A stretch of 64,000 nucleotides of DNA from Perognathus longimembris pacificus (GCF_023159225.1 NC_063171.1:10341886-10405885), one strand, 5' to 3'. Numbered from the stretch's first letter, positions 29,681 to 41,232 are shown. The notes: generated from the sequence alone by a model not told the origin. Made by a program: numbers and translations.

Positions 29681-29863
29681 TGGGAATGTGGATTGGCAGT
29701 AGAGTGCTTGCCTGGCATGCATGAAGCCCTGGGTTCAATTCCTCAGCACCCCATATATAGAAAAAGCCAGAAGTGGCTCTGTGGCTCAAGTGGTAGAGTT
29801 CTAGCCTTGGGAAAAAAGAGGCCAGGGACAATGCTCAGGCTTGAAGTTCAAGCCCCAGCACTG

Positions 29864-29899
<36 letters not shown>
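29681..29899 (+). repeat. ID-dimer SINE with long poly(A)
   Basis: Sense copy 'ggctgggaatgtggattgg' to 'gcccagcactggc-like' end, then about 36 adenines. Confidence 0.9.
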
Positions 29900-29901
<2 letters not shown>

Positions 29902-30844
29902 TAGGAGGGAGACTTGGAATGGGGATCCTGAGGACTCATTCCTTTCTTCTTCAGTGGAATAAATGTGAACACAGTGAAGCCTTCCTTAAAATAACAACCA
30001 GTTCCCTTGAATCTAGCAAGCATGACTGGGAAAGAGGCTAGGATCGTCACTTCTGCTTACTAGAGAGCTTACATCATTTACATGTACCACAGGAGTTCAC
30101 TAGCAAAATGGGGACATTCTAACTGAGTACTGCCAGGACTGAGAAAATGACCTAGTCATAACTCAATATAAAAATAGGTGTGCTCGTACACTATGCAAAT
30201 GTGTTGGGGAACTGGAAAGCCACCTAGTATCCAGACTCTCACAATTGTATGTGCCTTGGAAAGGTAGTAATTAGCCTCACACTGCTCATGCACTGAGAAA
30301 TACTAACTTCCTCTCTTCCCACCCTTCCTGAGCTGATATGTCAGCTAGAGCTTACTCTTTCCACTGACCCCAATCCTGCAATGCTGCCATCTAGGGCTGA
30401 CGCAGTAAGAGGTACTTCAGTAGCTTTTTTGCTGAGGGCCATGACTCCTTACACTCTGTACAAGAATTAACTAAAGACAAGATAAGAGCTAGTCATCCCA
30501 GAGTCTATATGGTATTAAGTCCTTAGCCCTGAGTCCATTCCTACTCAATTACCTTGGGAACTCCAGGACCTAAAGGATTTGCTGATAAGCATCTAATGAC
30601 AAAAGAAAAATTGCTTCTCTTGTTAGTGGTCCCTTATCATCTTCTGATAAAAGGTGAAGCTGACTAAGGCAGAGAACCACCAAAAGCTCAGTGGAGACAC
30701 CAGGCTACAGTGACTAGTTCAGATGCCCTCAAGGGATGATTCTATAACAACTTCTCCAACTTGGAAAGTGGAGGAGAAAGACTGAGGTGATGGTCAACTA
30801 GGTCACAGCTTTGGCTAATCACTGTGCAAACCTCTTTTCCCACC
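29900..30844. other. Unannotated intergenic stretch
   Basis: About 940 bases without recognised repeats or genes. Confidence 0.4.
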
Positions 30845-31132
30845 TGTTAGTATTTCCCCTACCTCAGGTCCTCGGCTCCTCCCACTGGCCCCCAGGTCCA
30901 CCCATACCTGAACTCCCTGCCCTAGAGCTATAATGGGCCACTCCCATTCACCACTTAGACCTACCTATTTCCCCTCTAGCCCAAGAGTTATGTGAACGAC
31001 CACCTGGATTAAGGTGAGGATGCCAAATTGCTCTCTCTCCCTTGGGAAATATGGCCCCACTAGTAAGCCTTCTTCTCCTGTTCATGACTATCTCCTCATG
31101 GTCCCCTGGGATGGCTGGGACAGATTCTTTCA
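30845..31132 (+). repeat. Solo LTR, family C (sense)
   Basis: Starts 'tgttagtatttcccctacct' and ends near 'cagattctttca'. It aligns along most of its length with the reverse strand of 19840-20126. Flanks 'ccacc' (30840-30844) and 'ccaca' (31133-31137) could be a 5-bp duplication with one mismatch. Its TATA and poly(A) regions are eroded. Confidence 0.6.
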
Positions 31133-31232
31133 CCACACCTGAGTTCCTTGTCCATTTAAACCCATAGCTCAGGTCTGAACCCTAAGACTGATGTTCTGCC
31201 TCCCATGACATGCCTTTTGTGCCCTTCACCAA

Positions 31233-31446
31233 GTCTTTTTTTTTTTTTTTTTTTTGCCAGTCCTGGGCCTTGAACTTAGGGCCTGAGCACTGTCCCTGGC
31301 TTCTTTTTGCTCAAGGCTAGCACTCTGCCACTTGAACCACAGCACCACTTCTGGCTGTTTTCTGTATATGTGGTGCTGGGGAATCAAACCCAGGGCCTCA
31401 TGTATACAAGGCAAGCACTCTTGCCACTAGACCATATCCCCAGCCC
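31233..31446 (-). repeat. ID-dimer SINE
   Basis: Antisense, full length. Target duplication 'tcaccaagtcttttt' lies around 31219 and 31448. Confidence 0.92.
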
Positions 31447-31461
31447 CCGTCACCAAGTCTT

Positions 31462-32190
31462 TTTTTATGTGGTACATAGGTGCAAATGGCCAGGCCAGTC
31501 CTGACCTGTGCAACCCATGGAGTTTGCACCTGGGATCTAAAATGTCTTATTTCAACACTAAGGTACAGTTGGTGGAGAGCTGATGGTAATATATACAGCA
31601 CCTCTTTCCAGCCTGTATCTAGATCACCTGTCTCCTTCAACACTTGGAATTGTACATATCCTTTTTCTGAAAACCCATCTTTTGGATTCTAGGCTACAAT
31701 AGCCTTCAGATTCTTCTCCTCATTCCCCTGCCTTCCTTACTAGACCCAGCTACCCCTCCTTCCTTCAGCAAAGCTATTTATCCTTCAGGCCACTAAGATA
31801 AACTATATTCAAAGTTGTGCATTTGTTATAAGTCTTTACCATAGTTTTTTTTCTTCTGGTATGGATGCAGTGGTTCATACTTGTGATCTCATAATTTGAG
31901 ACTGTAAGGGATAACCTGAGAACATGAGTGACTAAATATAAGTTTTCGTGTTAAAATTATAACAGCTTCTCAACCCTGGTGATGACTCCATGCTAGAGGG
32001 CTGCACCCCCACTCATGAGATTAGTTTCTTGTAGTTTGATATTTAAAAATATAGGGAGCCCTTGTACCTCTGTACCTAGGTAGCAACCATGGTAACAGAT
32101 GGTAAAAAATGATCATAGTCATAGACTATAGAAATAACCATAATAGTATTAGTAATGCCATGGTAACTGTTGAGTTGGCTTACTTATGAT
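31462..32190. other. Mostly unannotated, with an old B1-like piece
   Basis: 'ggatgcagtggttcatactt' (about 31864-31935) resembles a diverged B1 start. The rest is unrecognised. Confidence 0.35.
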
Positions 32191-32211
32191 TGAGTACTGG
32201 ATTGTTTTATT

Positions 32212-32412
32212 TATTTATTTTTTATTTTTATTTTTTGCCAGTCCTGGGCCTTGAACTCAGGGTCTGAGCACTGTCCCTGGCTTCCTTTTTGCTCAAGGCT
32301 AGCACTCTGCCACTTGAGCCACAGTGCCACTTCTGGCACTGTGAAGAATCAAACCTAGGGCTTCATGTATACAAAGCAAGCACTCTTGCCACTAGGCCAT
32401 ATTCCCAGCCCC
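32212..32412 (-). repeat. ID-dimer SINE with internal deletion
   Basis: Antisense, tail 'tttatttatttattttttat'. The stretch after 'ccacttctggca' lacks the usual 'ttttctgtatatgtggtgc'. Target duplication 'tgagtactggattgtttta' flanks it (32191-32209 and 32413-32431). Confidence 0.92.
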
Positions 32413-32454
32413 TGAGTACTGGATTGTTTTAACCCACTCATGCTTGCTTAGTAG

Positions 32455-32905
32455 TAATGGGAAACATGGAAGCAATTGTTAAAATAAAGTTGGTACTAGG
32501 TCAGCCTGACTGCAGAATTCTGCTTCTGTAAATGGCTTGCTTAACCCATTTGTGACTTGCTCTACCCCCTGCATTAATACCCTGCATCAGTGATACGTGA
32601 CCACCTGCTGTCAGTTCCTGATACCAAGGCCAGTTCCGGTTATCAAAGCCAAAATAGGTAACTGAAGAAATAGGACAAGACTTGCTTGATAAATGCCATC
32701 CAATGAAATATCTGCCAAATTGGAAATACCCTGCCCATGTTGTAATTCCAATAAGAACCCTGTCTATCTGAGGGTCAAGGCTCTCAATCCAGATCTGCTG
32801 TGTTGGGTCTGTGACGGTTGAGAGTCCAGGCTCAAGCTTGCGATAAAGACTCTCATGCATTTGCATCGGAATTGGCTCCTTGGTGGTTTTTGGGGACATG
32901 AAATC
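32455..32905 (+). repeat. Probable solo LTR or LTR fragment (class I-like)
   Basis: 'aaccctgtctatctgagggt' followed by 'aagactctcatgcatttgca' and 'ttggctccttggtggttttt' with 'ggggaca' has the R/U5 shape of gammaretroviral LTRs. The poly(A) signal position reads 'gataaag'. Both ends are uncertain and no target duplication was found. Confidence 0.5.
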
Positions 32906-32949
32906 TGACTAGCTGGGGCAAAATGTGAGACCTCAATCCCCCATCTCAG

Positions 32950-33145
32950 CAAAGAAGCTAAGCATGATGATACAGAGTTGTAATTGTAGCTACATAGAAG
33001 GCTTCGCTAGAAATATTTCAGACCAATGTTGACCTGGGCCTAAAGCAAAAGACCCTATATCAGAAGTGGTAGAATATTTGCCTGGCAAGCACCAGGCCCT
33101 AAATTCCAATTCCTGTATCATCAAAAACACAACAACAACAAAACA
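32950..33145 (+). repeat. Old B1-ID SINE
   Basis: 'gcatgatgatacagagttgt' then 'agaagtggtagaatatttgc' and 'attccaattcctgtatc'. Diverged sense copy with a CAA-rich tail. Confidence 0.5.
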
Positions 33146-33165
33146 CAGTTTTTCATCTTTTGCTT

Positions 33166-33371
33166 CTTTTTTTTTTTTTGGCCAGTCCTGGGGCTTGGAC
33201 TCAGGGCCTGAGCACTGTCCCTGGCTTCTGCTTGCTCAAGGCTAGCACTCTGCCACTTGAGCCACAGCGCCGCTTCTGGCCGTTTTCTGTATATGTGGTG
33301 CTGGGGAATTGAACCCAGGGCCTCATGTATACGAGGCAAGCACTCTTGCCACTAGGCCATATCCCCAGCCC
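33166..33371 (-). repeat. ID-dimer SINE
   Basis: Full-length antisense copy. Perfect 17-bp target duplication 'cagtttttcatcttttg' (33146-33162 and 33372-33388). Confidence 0.95.
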
Positions 33372-33519
33372 CAGTTTTTCATCTTTTGAAGAGTGAATAG
33401 GAACATTCCTACATTGCTATCTGCTACACAGTCTAGGAGTATGCTCTGCCTTGAAGAGGGCCCTAGGGCTGGGAATGTACACTTCTTAATCAGCACAAGG
33501 CTCTGGAGTGTTGCTTTAC

Positions 33520-34126
<607 letters not shown>

Positions 34127-34127
34127 G

Positions 34128-34285
34128 GGCTGGGAATGTGGTTTAGTGGTAGAGTGCTAGCCCTGCGTGTGCGTAGCCCTGGGCTGGATTCCATAGTGCC
34201 ACATAAACAAAAGAAAAAGAAAAAAGCTGAGAGCATCCACACCCGGAGTTCAAGCCCCAGGACTGGTAAACAACAACAACAAAAG
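34128..34285 (+). repeat. ID-dimer SINE, internally deleted
   Basis: Left unit intact ('ggctgggaatgtggtttagt'); the right unit is reduced to 'gagttcaagccccaggactg'. CAA-rich tail. Confidence 0.85.
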
Positions 34286-34605
34286 AAAGAGAAGATGCAA
34301 CACTAAGGGGATTCCAGCTGCTGCAGAGAGGTGCCTCCACCCCATTATCCTCAGTTTAGACACAGCTGTCAAGATGCAAAGAGAGCACCCCAGCTCTGGG
34401 AAGAATGTAGATTCTCAAACTTTATTTTCTCCAGCTTTGTTTCTGCTTTCACTCTCACCCCTTTAAAATGCAAATTGAGCCTTAGTGGTAGGGCAGGAGA
34501 GAGCTGTGGGACAGAGAGATAATTGGTCATGAATGACTTTCATTTGCTTTTTGCAAAGCACTGACAGCCCCTAGCAATAAAGGCACTATTGCCCTTTGCT
34601 TATGC
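34286..34605. other. Unannotated stretch
   Basis: No repeat or gene recognised. Confidence 0.4.
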
Positions 34606-34700
34606 TCTCCCTCTCCTCTCTCTCCTCTCTCATCTCTTCTCTCATCCCTCTCCTCTCTCCTCTCCCTCCCTCCCTCCCTCCCTCCCTCCCTCCCTCCCCC
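34606..34700. repeat. Pyrimidine-rich (TCTCC)n/(TCCC)n tract
   Basis: 'ctcctctctctcctctctca' grades into 'ctccctccctccctccctcc'. It forms the expanded tail of the following antisense SINE fragment. Confidence 0.9.
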
Positions 34701-34830
34701 TTCTCTCTGGTGATCCTGGGCTTAAATTTAGGGTCTGGTTACTATGGTTAGGGTTTTTCACTCCAGGCTCTCCCAGCTTTGCCTCCACAGCCAACTTTTT
34801 GGTGGTTAATTGGAGATATGCATGTCAGGA
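34701..34830 (-). repeat. B1-ID SINE fragment
   Basis: 'ggtgatcctgggcttaaatt' and 'ggtggttaattggagatatg' match the antisense middle of the chimeric SINE. Confidence 0.6.
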
Positions 34831-34871
34831 CTGTAATGTGGAGGTCAGATCTGGCCAGTGCCATCTTTGGC

Positions 34872-35648
34872 TGTTGAGGGGTATTAGATTGACTCCATCT
34901 CAGTTAAAGAGAGCAGAAGCTGACTCCCTCAGAGGCAGGCTCTCCCCTGCCTCTGAGCCTCAGGGTTGGGAGTGTGCCCTGTCTACTCAGAATCCAGAGA
35001 AGTTCCCCTTCACTATGATAAATTGTGTAAACTGCTTGAGGCGTGGAAGGTTCAAGGAACGTTCAAGGTTAAACCTGTGCCCTCCCAAGAGTAGGCGTAT
35101 CCACCTGCATCATGTGAGCCCCACCAAATCTATGCGCCTAACTAGAATGATAGGTTGGTTCAAACAGATACTATGAGACAGACTGTAACTCCATTGGCCA
35201 CCTGCATGTGACCTGGCATGCTCATAACCTCATTGGCCACCTGTGTGTGGCAGGTTTGACTATGTAATGTTTGTCTATATAACCAGGCCTGGAAGGCCGT
35301 ATGTGGTCGCAGTTTCAGCTCCTGAGTCTGGGCTGTGACCCTGGCCGGTCAGTTCGCTTTTTTTTTTTTGGCCAGTCCTGGGCCTTGGACTCAGGGCCTG
35401 AGCACTGTCCCTGGCTTCTTCCCGCTCAAGGCTAGCACTCCGCCACTTGAGACACAGCGCCGCTTCTGGCCGTTTTTCTGTATATGTGGTGCTGGGGAAT
35501 CGAACCTAGGGCCTCGTGTATCCGAGGCAGGCACTCTTGCCACTAGGCTATCTCCCCAGCCCCTCAGTTCGCTTTTTACTACCTCAATAAATCCATCCTT
35601 TTATCATCTTTTTGCTGGAGACTGAGTGGTAGACTCTTGAAGGAACCA
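34872..35648 (+). repeat. Probable solo LTR, interrupted by a SINE
   Basis: Begins 'tgttgaggggtattagattg'. It has repeated 'cattggccacctg' motifs (around 35190 and 35232), 'gtctatataaccaggcc' as a TATA region and, after a SINE, 'cctcaataaatccatcc' as a poly(A) signal with a pyrimidine-rich U5. The 195-codon frame inside it (34589-35176) is incidental. The end point is a guess and no target duplication was found. Confidence 0.55.
35357..35563 (-). repeat. ID-dimer SINE inside LTR
   Basis: Full-length antisense copy of the 'ttcccgctcaaggctagcac' subtype. Target duplication 'tcagttcgcttttt' lies at 35349 and 35564-35577. Confidence 0.94.
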
Positions 35649-36110
35649 GGAATCCCCTTGATTGATATGGTGCTGTTGGGACAGGGAAATTAAAAGCATT
35701 ACAGAGGGTTGTTCTGAGGAAACCATAATGTATGTACTCCTGACATACCTTTGTGCAATCTCTTGGTGCAATTAATATACTCTAAAAGAATGAATGAATG
35801 ACAAGGAAGGTAGAGACATGACTCAGTTGGTAGAATGCTAGCTAATGGACAAAAGTGGCCATAGAAAAGTTTGATTCCTGGTCTTGGACCAAGAAAAAAG
35901 AAAAAGAAGGATGAATGACAGGAATGTAAAACAGTGTCTGATGGGGGGGGTGTAGCAGTGAAAGAGGGCAGGGCTAATAGGGGAGGCGGGTGAATAATGA
36001 CTCTTATTGTGGGGATCGTCTTTGTATGAAAATAAAACAAGGAAGCCTGTTGAAATTCTTTTTAAATAGGGATGAAGGGATAAGGGAGAGTGATAAGAGG
36101 GGGCAAAGTT
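35649..36110. other. Unannotated stretch with weak ID-like piece
   Basis: 'gactcagttggtagaatgct' (about 35820-35880) vaguely resembles a tRNA-derived unit. 'cataatgtatgtactcctga' may be an L1-type tail. Nothing else is recognised. Confidence 0.3.
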
Positions 36111-36323
36111 GGGCTGGGAATATGGCCTAGTGGTAAAATACTTGCCTTGTATACATGAAGCCCTGGGTTTGATTCCTCAGCATCACATACATAGAAAAAG
36201 CCACAAGTGGCACTGTGGCTCAAGTGGTAGAGTGCTAGCCTTGAGCAAAAAGAAGCCAGGGACAGTGCTCAGGCCCTGAGTTCAAGCCCCAGGACTTGCG
36301 AAAAACAAAACAAAACAAAAAAA
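36111..36323 (+). repeat. ID-dimer SINE
   Basis: Sense, full length, with an A-rich 'caaaacaaaacaaaaaaag' tail. Confidence 0.92.
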
Positions 36324-37142
36324 GTGGAAGCGAAGTTGATTGGGAAACAATCTATGCATATGTGGAAATGTGGTCAACTTATCTTAGACAAATGATGTAT
36401 GCTAACAAAAACATTTAATATTATAGAATATTTTTTAACTAGTAGATAAATTTAAACAAGGGTTCAACAAATAATTTATTCCTATTCCTTGCTAAGTTTT
36501 GAGAGTTGTTCATAGGTTGTTCTTGGCCTTATTCACTCCTTTCTTGGCTTCTTGGTAGTAAATCTTTTTGTTTGATTTTGGTTTTTTATGCCTTTAAACT
36601 CTAATTTTAGTAGATAAATTCTTGATGTGCACTATATATAGTATGTATTTTATAAAATATTCTGGATTAAGCAGACTTGCTTGTAAATTATCTATTGTTT
36701 TTGTGTATACCTAGTTGATCTGATAAAGAGCTTAGCATCTTACTAAAAAGCCTAAAACAGCAGAGAGAAAGCAGATATTGTGAAACCTTTTTGTGAATTT
36801 AAAAAGTGCAAAGTTAATATTTAGTTAAGATTTAATAGTAATAACAAAAGCAAGCATGTAGAATAATGTAGCCTGGTATATTTACACAGAATATTAGTGA
36901 CCTGACTAGAGGATTCAAAGCATATATACTGTATGCATGCCTGAAATCCCTTGGTGAAGTTAATAAACCCTAAAATGATGCACATATCTAAAAGATGTGT
37001 GGCTTAAGGGGTAGGACACTAGTTGCGTGAGCAAGCAAACTAGGCAAGTACAAGGCTCTGAGTTCACATTTTATATGCCTACAAAGCAAAAAAATAGAAA
37101 CAAACTAGCAAATGAAAAAAAAAAACGAATATATTTCTGAAG
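36324..37142. other. AT-rich stretch with L1-tail and ID-like pieces
   Basis: 'gcatgcctgaaatcccttgg' and 'gaagttaataaaccctaaaa' (about 36935-36980) resemble an L1-type tail. 'gatgtgtggcttaaggggta' to 'ggctctgagttcac' (about 36995-37070) resembles an ID right unit. The rest is unrecognised. Confidence 0.4.
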
Positions 37143-37372
37143 CTCAGCACAGTGGTGGGTTCACATTTGGCTGAGATTCAGAGGATCATGGTGTGATGGC
37201 ACAAAAGAAGGAAGCTGGGGCCGAAGTCTGTGCGACTCCAATTTCAAAGTAATTAGCAAAAACCTAGACTGGAGGCACGAGCAAAAAAAGCAGAGTAAGG
37301 GTGAAGTCCTATGTTCAAGCACTAGTACCAGCCAAAAAAAAAAAAAAAAAGGAAAGAAAAGAAAAGAAAAAA
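37143..37372 (+). repeat. Old B1-ID SINE
   Basis: 'gctcagcacagtggtgggtt', 'aagtctgtgcgactccaatt' and 'gttcaagcactagtaccagc' in order, poly(A) tail. Strongly diverged. Confidence 0.6.
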
Positions 37373-37800
37373 AGAAACAACAAGAACCATGAAGGAAAGA
37401 TGGCAACTGAAATTCTATAAAATAGCTGTAGTCTCATGATTGCAAGAAGAACAGAAAGTTAAAGGTCAAATCCTGAAACACACATAAAACCTGCCTAAAA
37501 ACAGGCAAATCAGAAATTGTGTTAAAGATAAAGTCAAAGACAACTTGAAAATTTTCCAACAGAGATGGTGAATTTACAAAATATATTGAAAATTCATCAA
37601 GATGTCTCCATTACTGGTGATTAGCGCTGACAGGAGATAGGGCCACTTTTGGTGAACATAGGTAGTACCTTGTCTGAGGGACTGCACTGTGTCCTGGGTT
37701 ATGGTCTGATGTAGTTTACATGTTTTTTTTTTTTTTTTTTTTTTGTGAACCATGCCTCCTGGCCGATAACTTACTTCAGACATTTTATGTAGGCAGAGTG
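37373..37800. other. Unannotated stretch with a T-run
   Basis: A T-run at 37722-37744. No repeat body or gene recognised around it. Confidence 0.35.
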
Positions 37801-37807
37801 GGTTTTT

Positions 37808-38004
37808 GTTTTTTGCCAGTCCTGAGTCTTGAACTCAGGGCCTGGGCACTGTCCCTGAGTTTCTTTTGCTCAGGGCTAGCACTGTACAAATTGAGCTACA
37901 GTGCCACTTCTGGCTTTTTCTGCTTATGTGATACTGAGGAATCGAATCCAGAGCTTCATGCATGCTAGGCTAGTGCTCTACCACTAAGGCACATTCCCAG
38001 CCCT
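37808..38004 (-). repeat. ID-dimer SINE
   Basis: Antisense, diverged: 'gccagtcctgagtcttgaac' to 'gcacattcccagccc'. Confidence 0.88.
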
Positions 38005-38157
38005 AAGCATGGTGTTTGATGACTTAAAATCTTTTTCACATGCTATCTCAATAGATAGTCTGTGAGGTTGTCATTTTACCGTTTTGCAGTTCAGGGAGCA
38101 TCTCAGAGAATATGAACAATATGATGTTTCCTTGATTGATGAATGATTGATTGCTTG

Positions 38158-38315
38158 TTTTATTTAGTGGCTGGGATTTGAACTCAGCATTGAAGACTTG
38201 CTAGGCAAGGGCTCTATCACCCAATGCTATTGCTTTTACTTAGTTTTTCAGATAAAGTCTTGTACTGACGCTGCCTAGGTTGTCTTTGAACCATGATCCT
38301 CCTACTTATTGTTGG
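38158..38315 (-). repeat. Old ID/B1-like SINE
   Basis: 'ggctgggatttgaactcagc', 'tgctaggcaagggctctatc' and 'acgctgcctaggttgtcttt'. Diverged antisense copy. Confidence 0.45.
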
Positions 38316-38396
38316 GGCCACATGTGTGGCCTGAAGATATACTATTTAGAACATTAGAAGCCCAAAAACTTTCTCTGCTGTCCATAATCACAGGTC

Positions 38397-38498
38397 ACTT
38401 TTTTTTGTTGGTTGTGGGGCTTGAAATCTGGCCCTGGGCACTGTCTCTGAGCTCAGCTCAAGGCTAGCGCTCTACCAATTGAGCCACAGCGCCACTTC
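38397..38498 (-). repeat. Right-unit-only SINE with own target duplication
   Basis: 'gttgtggggcttgaaatctg' to 'gagccacagcgccacttc'. Only the right monomer is present, yet 'tgctgtccataatca' flanks it on both sides (about 38378-38392 and 38499-38513), so this 5'-short form was itself inserted. Confidence 0.82.
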
Positions 38499-38604
38499 CT
38501 GCTGTCCATAATCAAATGTGTCCTGATACCTTGTAGTTAATCATTTAATCACAGCTGTTCAGTAATACAGGGGCCCTCTGGTGGGTCTGTTCTTTGTGAC
38601 CGCA

Positions 38605-38802
38605 TTTTTTTTTGTCAGTCCTGAAGCTTGAACTCAGGGCCTAGGCACTGTCCTTGAGCTTCTTATGCTCAAGGCTAGCATTCTACCACTTGAGCCACAG
38701 CACCACATTCGGCATTTTCTTTTTTTGTGGTACTGAGGGATAGAACCCAGGGCTTCATCCATGCTAGGCAAGCACTCTACCACTCAGCCACATTCCCAGA
38801 CC
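38605..38802 (-). repeat. ID-dimer SINE
   Basis: Antisense, full length. Near-duplicate flanks 'tgtgac(c/t)gcattt' lie at about 38594 and 38803. Confidence 0.9.
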
Positions 38803-39422
38803 TGTGACTGCATTTGGCAGCTTTTTCTTAGTAACAAATATTTATTGAGCAAGAAGACTCAATTAGTCACAGTGCTAAGAGTTCCTGTGGGTCATCTTTG
38901 AGAAATACACCCATCCAAGTTCAAAGAATAGACTCAGAGACAGGAAGGGGAGCAGAAATGAGACTGTCATGATAGACTGTCATGCAATATTGGTTGTCTG
39001 GTTGGCAGGCATGCTTCAAGGAGTTGTACATAGCAAGTGATTTATACCTTAATGTGCAAATCCTTCCTGATCCTCATTAGCTGAGTATTATAGGGCATAC
39101 AGGAGGTTTTTTTCTTTTTAATTTCAATTGCTATCAATCTTGTGTTGTATGGTTGTTTTGTAGTTGTTTTCTCACAGGAGTTTTTATTATTTTCTACTGG
39201 ATAATTTTAATACACACACCTTTTGGAATTACTTTATAAGATGGCCTGGGTTGTCTCCACCACTCCCTTCTTTGGAAAGCCAACCTAGGTATGTGCTTTC
39301 TTCCTCCTACACAGTTTTTATTTACTTTCTCAGTATTGTGGTCCACATTTTGCCATGCTACAAGGGGGTACTCATGTCTTATTTGCTTACTCTGTTCATC
39401 TAGATAATTTCCCAGTGAATGG
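38803..39422. other. Unannotated stretch
   Basis: About 620 bases. No repeat or gene recognised. Confidence 0.4.
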
Positions 39423-39590
39423 GTTTCCTTCCTTCCTTCCTTCCTTCCTTCCTTCCTTCCTTCCTTCCTTCCTTCCTTCCTTCCTTTCTTCCTTCCTTCC
39501 TTCCTTCCTTCCTTCCTTCCTTCCTTCCTTCCTTCCTTCCTTCCTTCCTTCTTTCTTTGTTTCTTCTTTCTTTCTCTTTCTTCTTTCTTT
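39423..39590. repeat. (TTCC)n microsatellite, expanded SINE tail
   Basis: About 130 bases of near-perfect 'ttcc' repeats, then 'tttc' and 'ttctttcttt' runs leading into an antisense SINE. The order suggests growth from the SINE's A-rich tail. Confidence 0.95.
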
Positions 39591-39777
39591 CCAGTTCTGA
39601 GGCTTGAACTCAGGGCCTGGGCACTGTCCATGAGCTTCTTTTGCTTAGGGCTAGCACTTTACCTCTTGAGTCACAGCGTTACTTCTGCCTTTTTCTGTTT
39701 ATGTGCTACTGAGGAATGGAACCCAGGGCTTCATGCAAGCTATGTAAGCACTCGACCACTAAACCACATTTCCAGCC
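39591..39777 (-). repeat. ID-dimer SINE
   Basis: Antisense and diverged: 'ccagttctgaggcttgaact' to 'cacatttccagccc'. Confidence 0.88.
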
Positions 39778-39970
39778 CTGCATGGATTTTCTGATTGTCA
39801 CATAAAGAAGTATTTGGGTCGTTGTGTTGGTGAGTTTTCACACAGGGTCAGGTGCCTAGTTATGAAATGGACTACCACTATTTTCATATCATCTACACCA
39901 AGTGTAAACAGTTCCCTAAGGGGAACCAAATCCCTCTTTTCATATTCAGGTTCCTTCATTTATGTCTGGT
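39778..39970. other. Unannotated stretch
   Basis: Nothing recognised. Confidence 0.35.
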
Positions 39971-39972
39971 GG

Positions 39973-40004
<32 letters not shown>

Positions 40005-40038
40005 ACACACATACACACACACACAGAGACACACACAG
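39971..40038. repeat. (AC)n microsatellite, imperfect
   Basis: 'acacacacacacacac' with scattered T, G and A changes. Confidence 0.95.
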
Positions 40039-40665
40039 AGGGAAGATAGCAGTACTTCAAAGTTGCCCAGTGTTAAAACAGGAACTCTTGACATTCTTTC
40101 CAAATACAAGGGCAACAACTGCATATTTTCTACATTGAACTCCTCTTCTGACCTGTTTGCTGATTACACACAGTGTTTGTTGGCTACATCAAGCAAGGAC
40201 TCTAGAACTGAAGTTAGCAAATTTGACCACTAGATGTCAGACCAGCACTTGTTACTGGATGGAAAATACCTGACCCATTAAACTGCAGTTTCACTTGGGT
40301 TTTAATATGGCAAATCTAAGTTACTGTAGGCATTAATGTCACAGGCATTGACTGGGATTATCATTGTTATCCACATTTAATTGCTCCCTGGTATGGGTAG
40401 AGGGACTGTCTGGGGATATTTCACAAATCACATGTACTTGACCTTGGTATTTAGCACATACTATCTCACCTGTCAGCTTTCTTTTGTTGTAGTTTCTGGC
40501 TGCTGTTCATCTGCATTTTTTCAATACTGAGTTGCAATCATTTCACAGTGTCAGGTAAGGGACTAGTCTGAAGCTAATATTACACAATGTTCTGATGGTG
40601 CTATCCTTAGGGTTAAGCTTTCCAGTAGTCTTTTACTGCGTTCAGATTCATTTAATTGATTATTT
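40039..40665. other. Unannotated stretch
   Basis: Nothing recognised in about 620 bases. Confidence 0.4.
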
Positions 40666-40671
40666 TTAGTT

Positions 40672-40802
40672 TATTTTTTGAGATGGGCATTTTACTATAT
40701 TACCTCAGCTGATCTTGAGCATGTGAGCTTAAGTGATTCTGCTGTCTCCACGCAGCCTCACAAGCAGCTGGAACTACAGAGGTGTACCATGATATCCAGC
40801 TT
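40672..40802 (-). repeat. Old 7SL/B1-like monomer, antisense
   Basis: 'tttttgagatgggcatttta', 'gagcttaagtgattctgctg' and 'caagcagctggaactacaga' follow the antisense 7SL-derived pattern. Confidence 0.6.
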
Positions 40803-41232
40803 CTCTTTGCTTTTAGGACCAATGTGTTGAGCATGGCTTACTTGGTTCAGCCTGGTTGGATACCTGTTGAGCTCAGGCTCCTCATCTGACACATCTCCAC
40901 TAGCTGCTCTAAACTCACCTGCCAGGGCTGTCTTTATTCTTCCCTTCACCTCTTCAACCAAGGAGCTTTTTGAAATCCTTCAGACTTCAATTAAGGAGCC
41001 TCTGTGGGTGAAGAGCTCCATGACCTCCAACTGGGTTGGTGCCTTTTTAGGGCTCTAATATGTTATTCCCTCTCTCCTCTTGCCCCTTCATGATTTATAG
41101 CAACACATCTTTATTTTGTGACAGACCTAGAAGCCAGAAGTTACTTTCTTTCAAGTTCCTAAGCCTCTATATTCCGTGGCTAACAGCCCCTTCTCCACGT
41201 CAAGACCAATAGTTACATCTCTCTTCCAGCTT
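40803..41232. other. Unannotated stretch
   Basis: Nothing recognised. Confidence 0.4.

Noticed and set aside
34589..35176. 195-codon ORF
   Set aside because: Runs from a pyrimidine-rich microsatellite through a SINE scrap into a probable LTR. No domain.
39194..39631. Lysine/arginine/glutamate-rich ORF on the minus strand and serine/phenylalanine/leucine-rich ORFs on the plus strand
   Set aside because: Translations of the (TTCC)n microsatellite.
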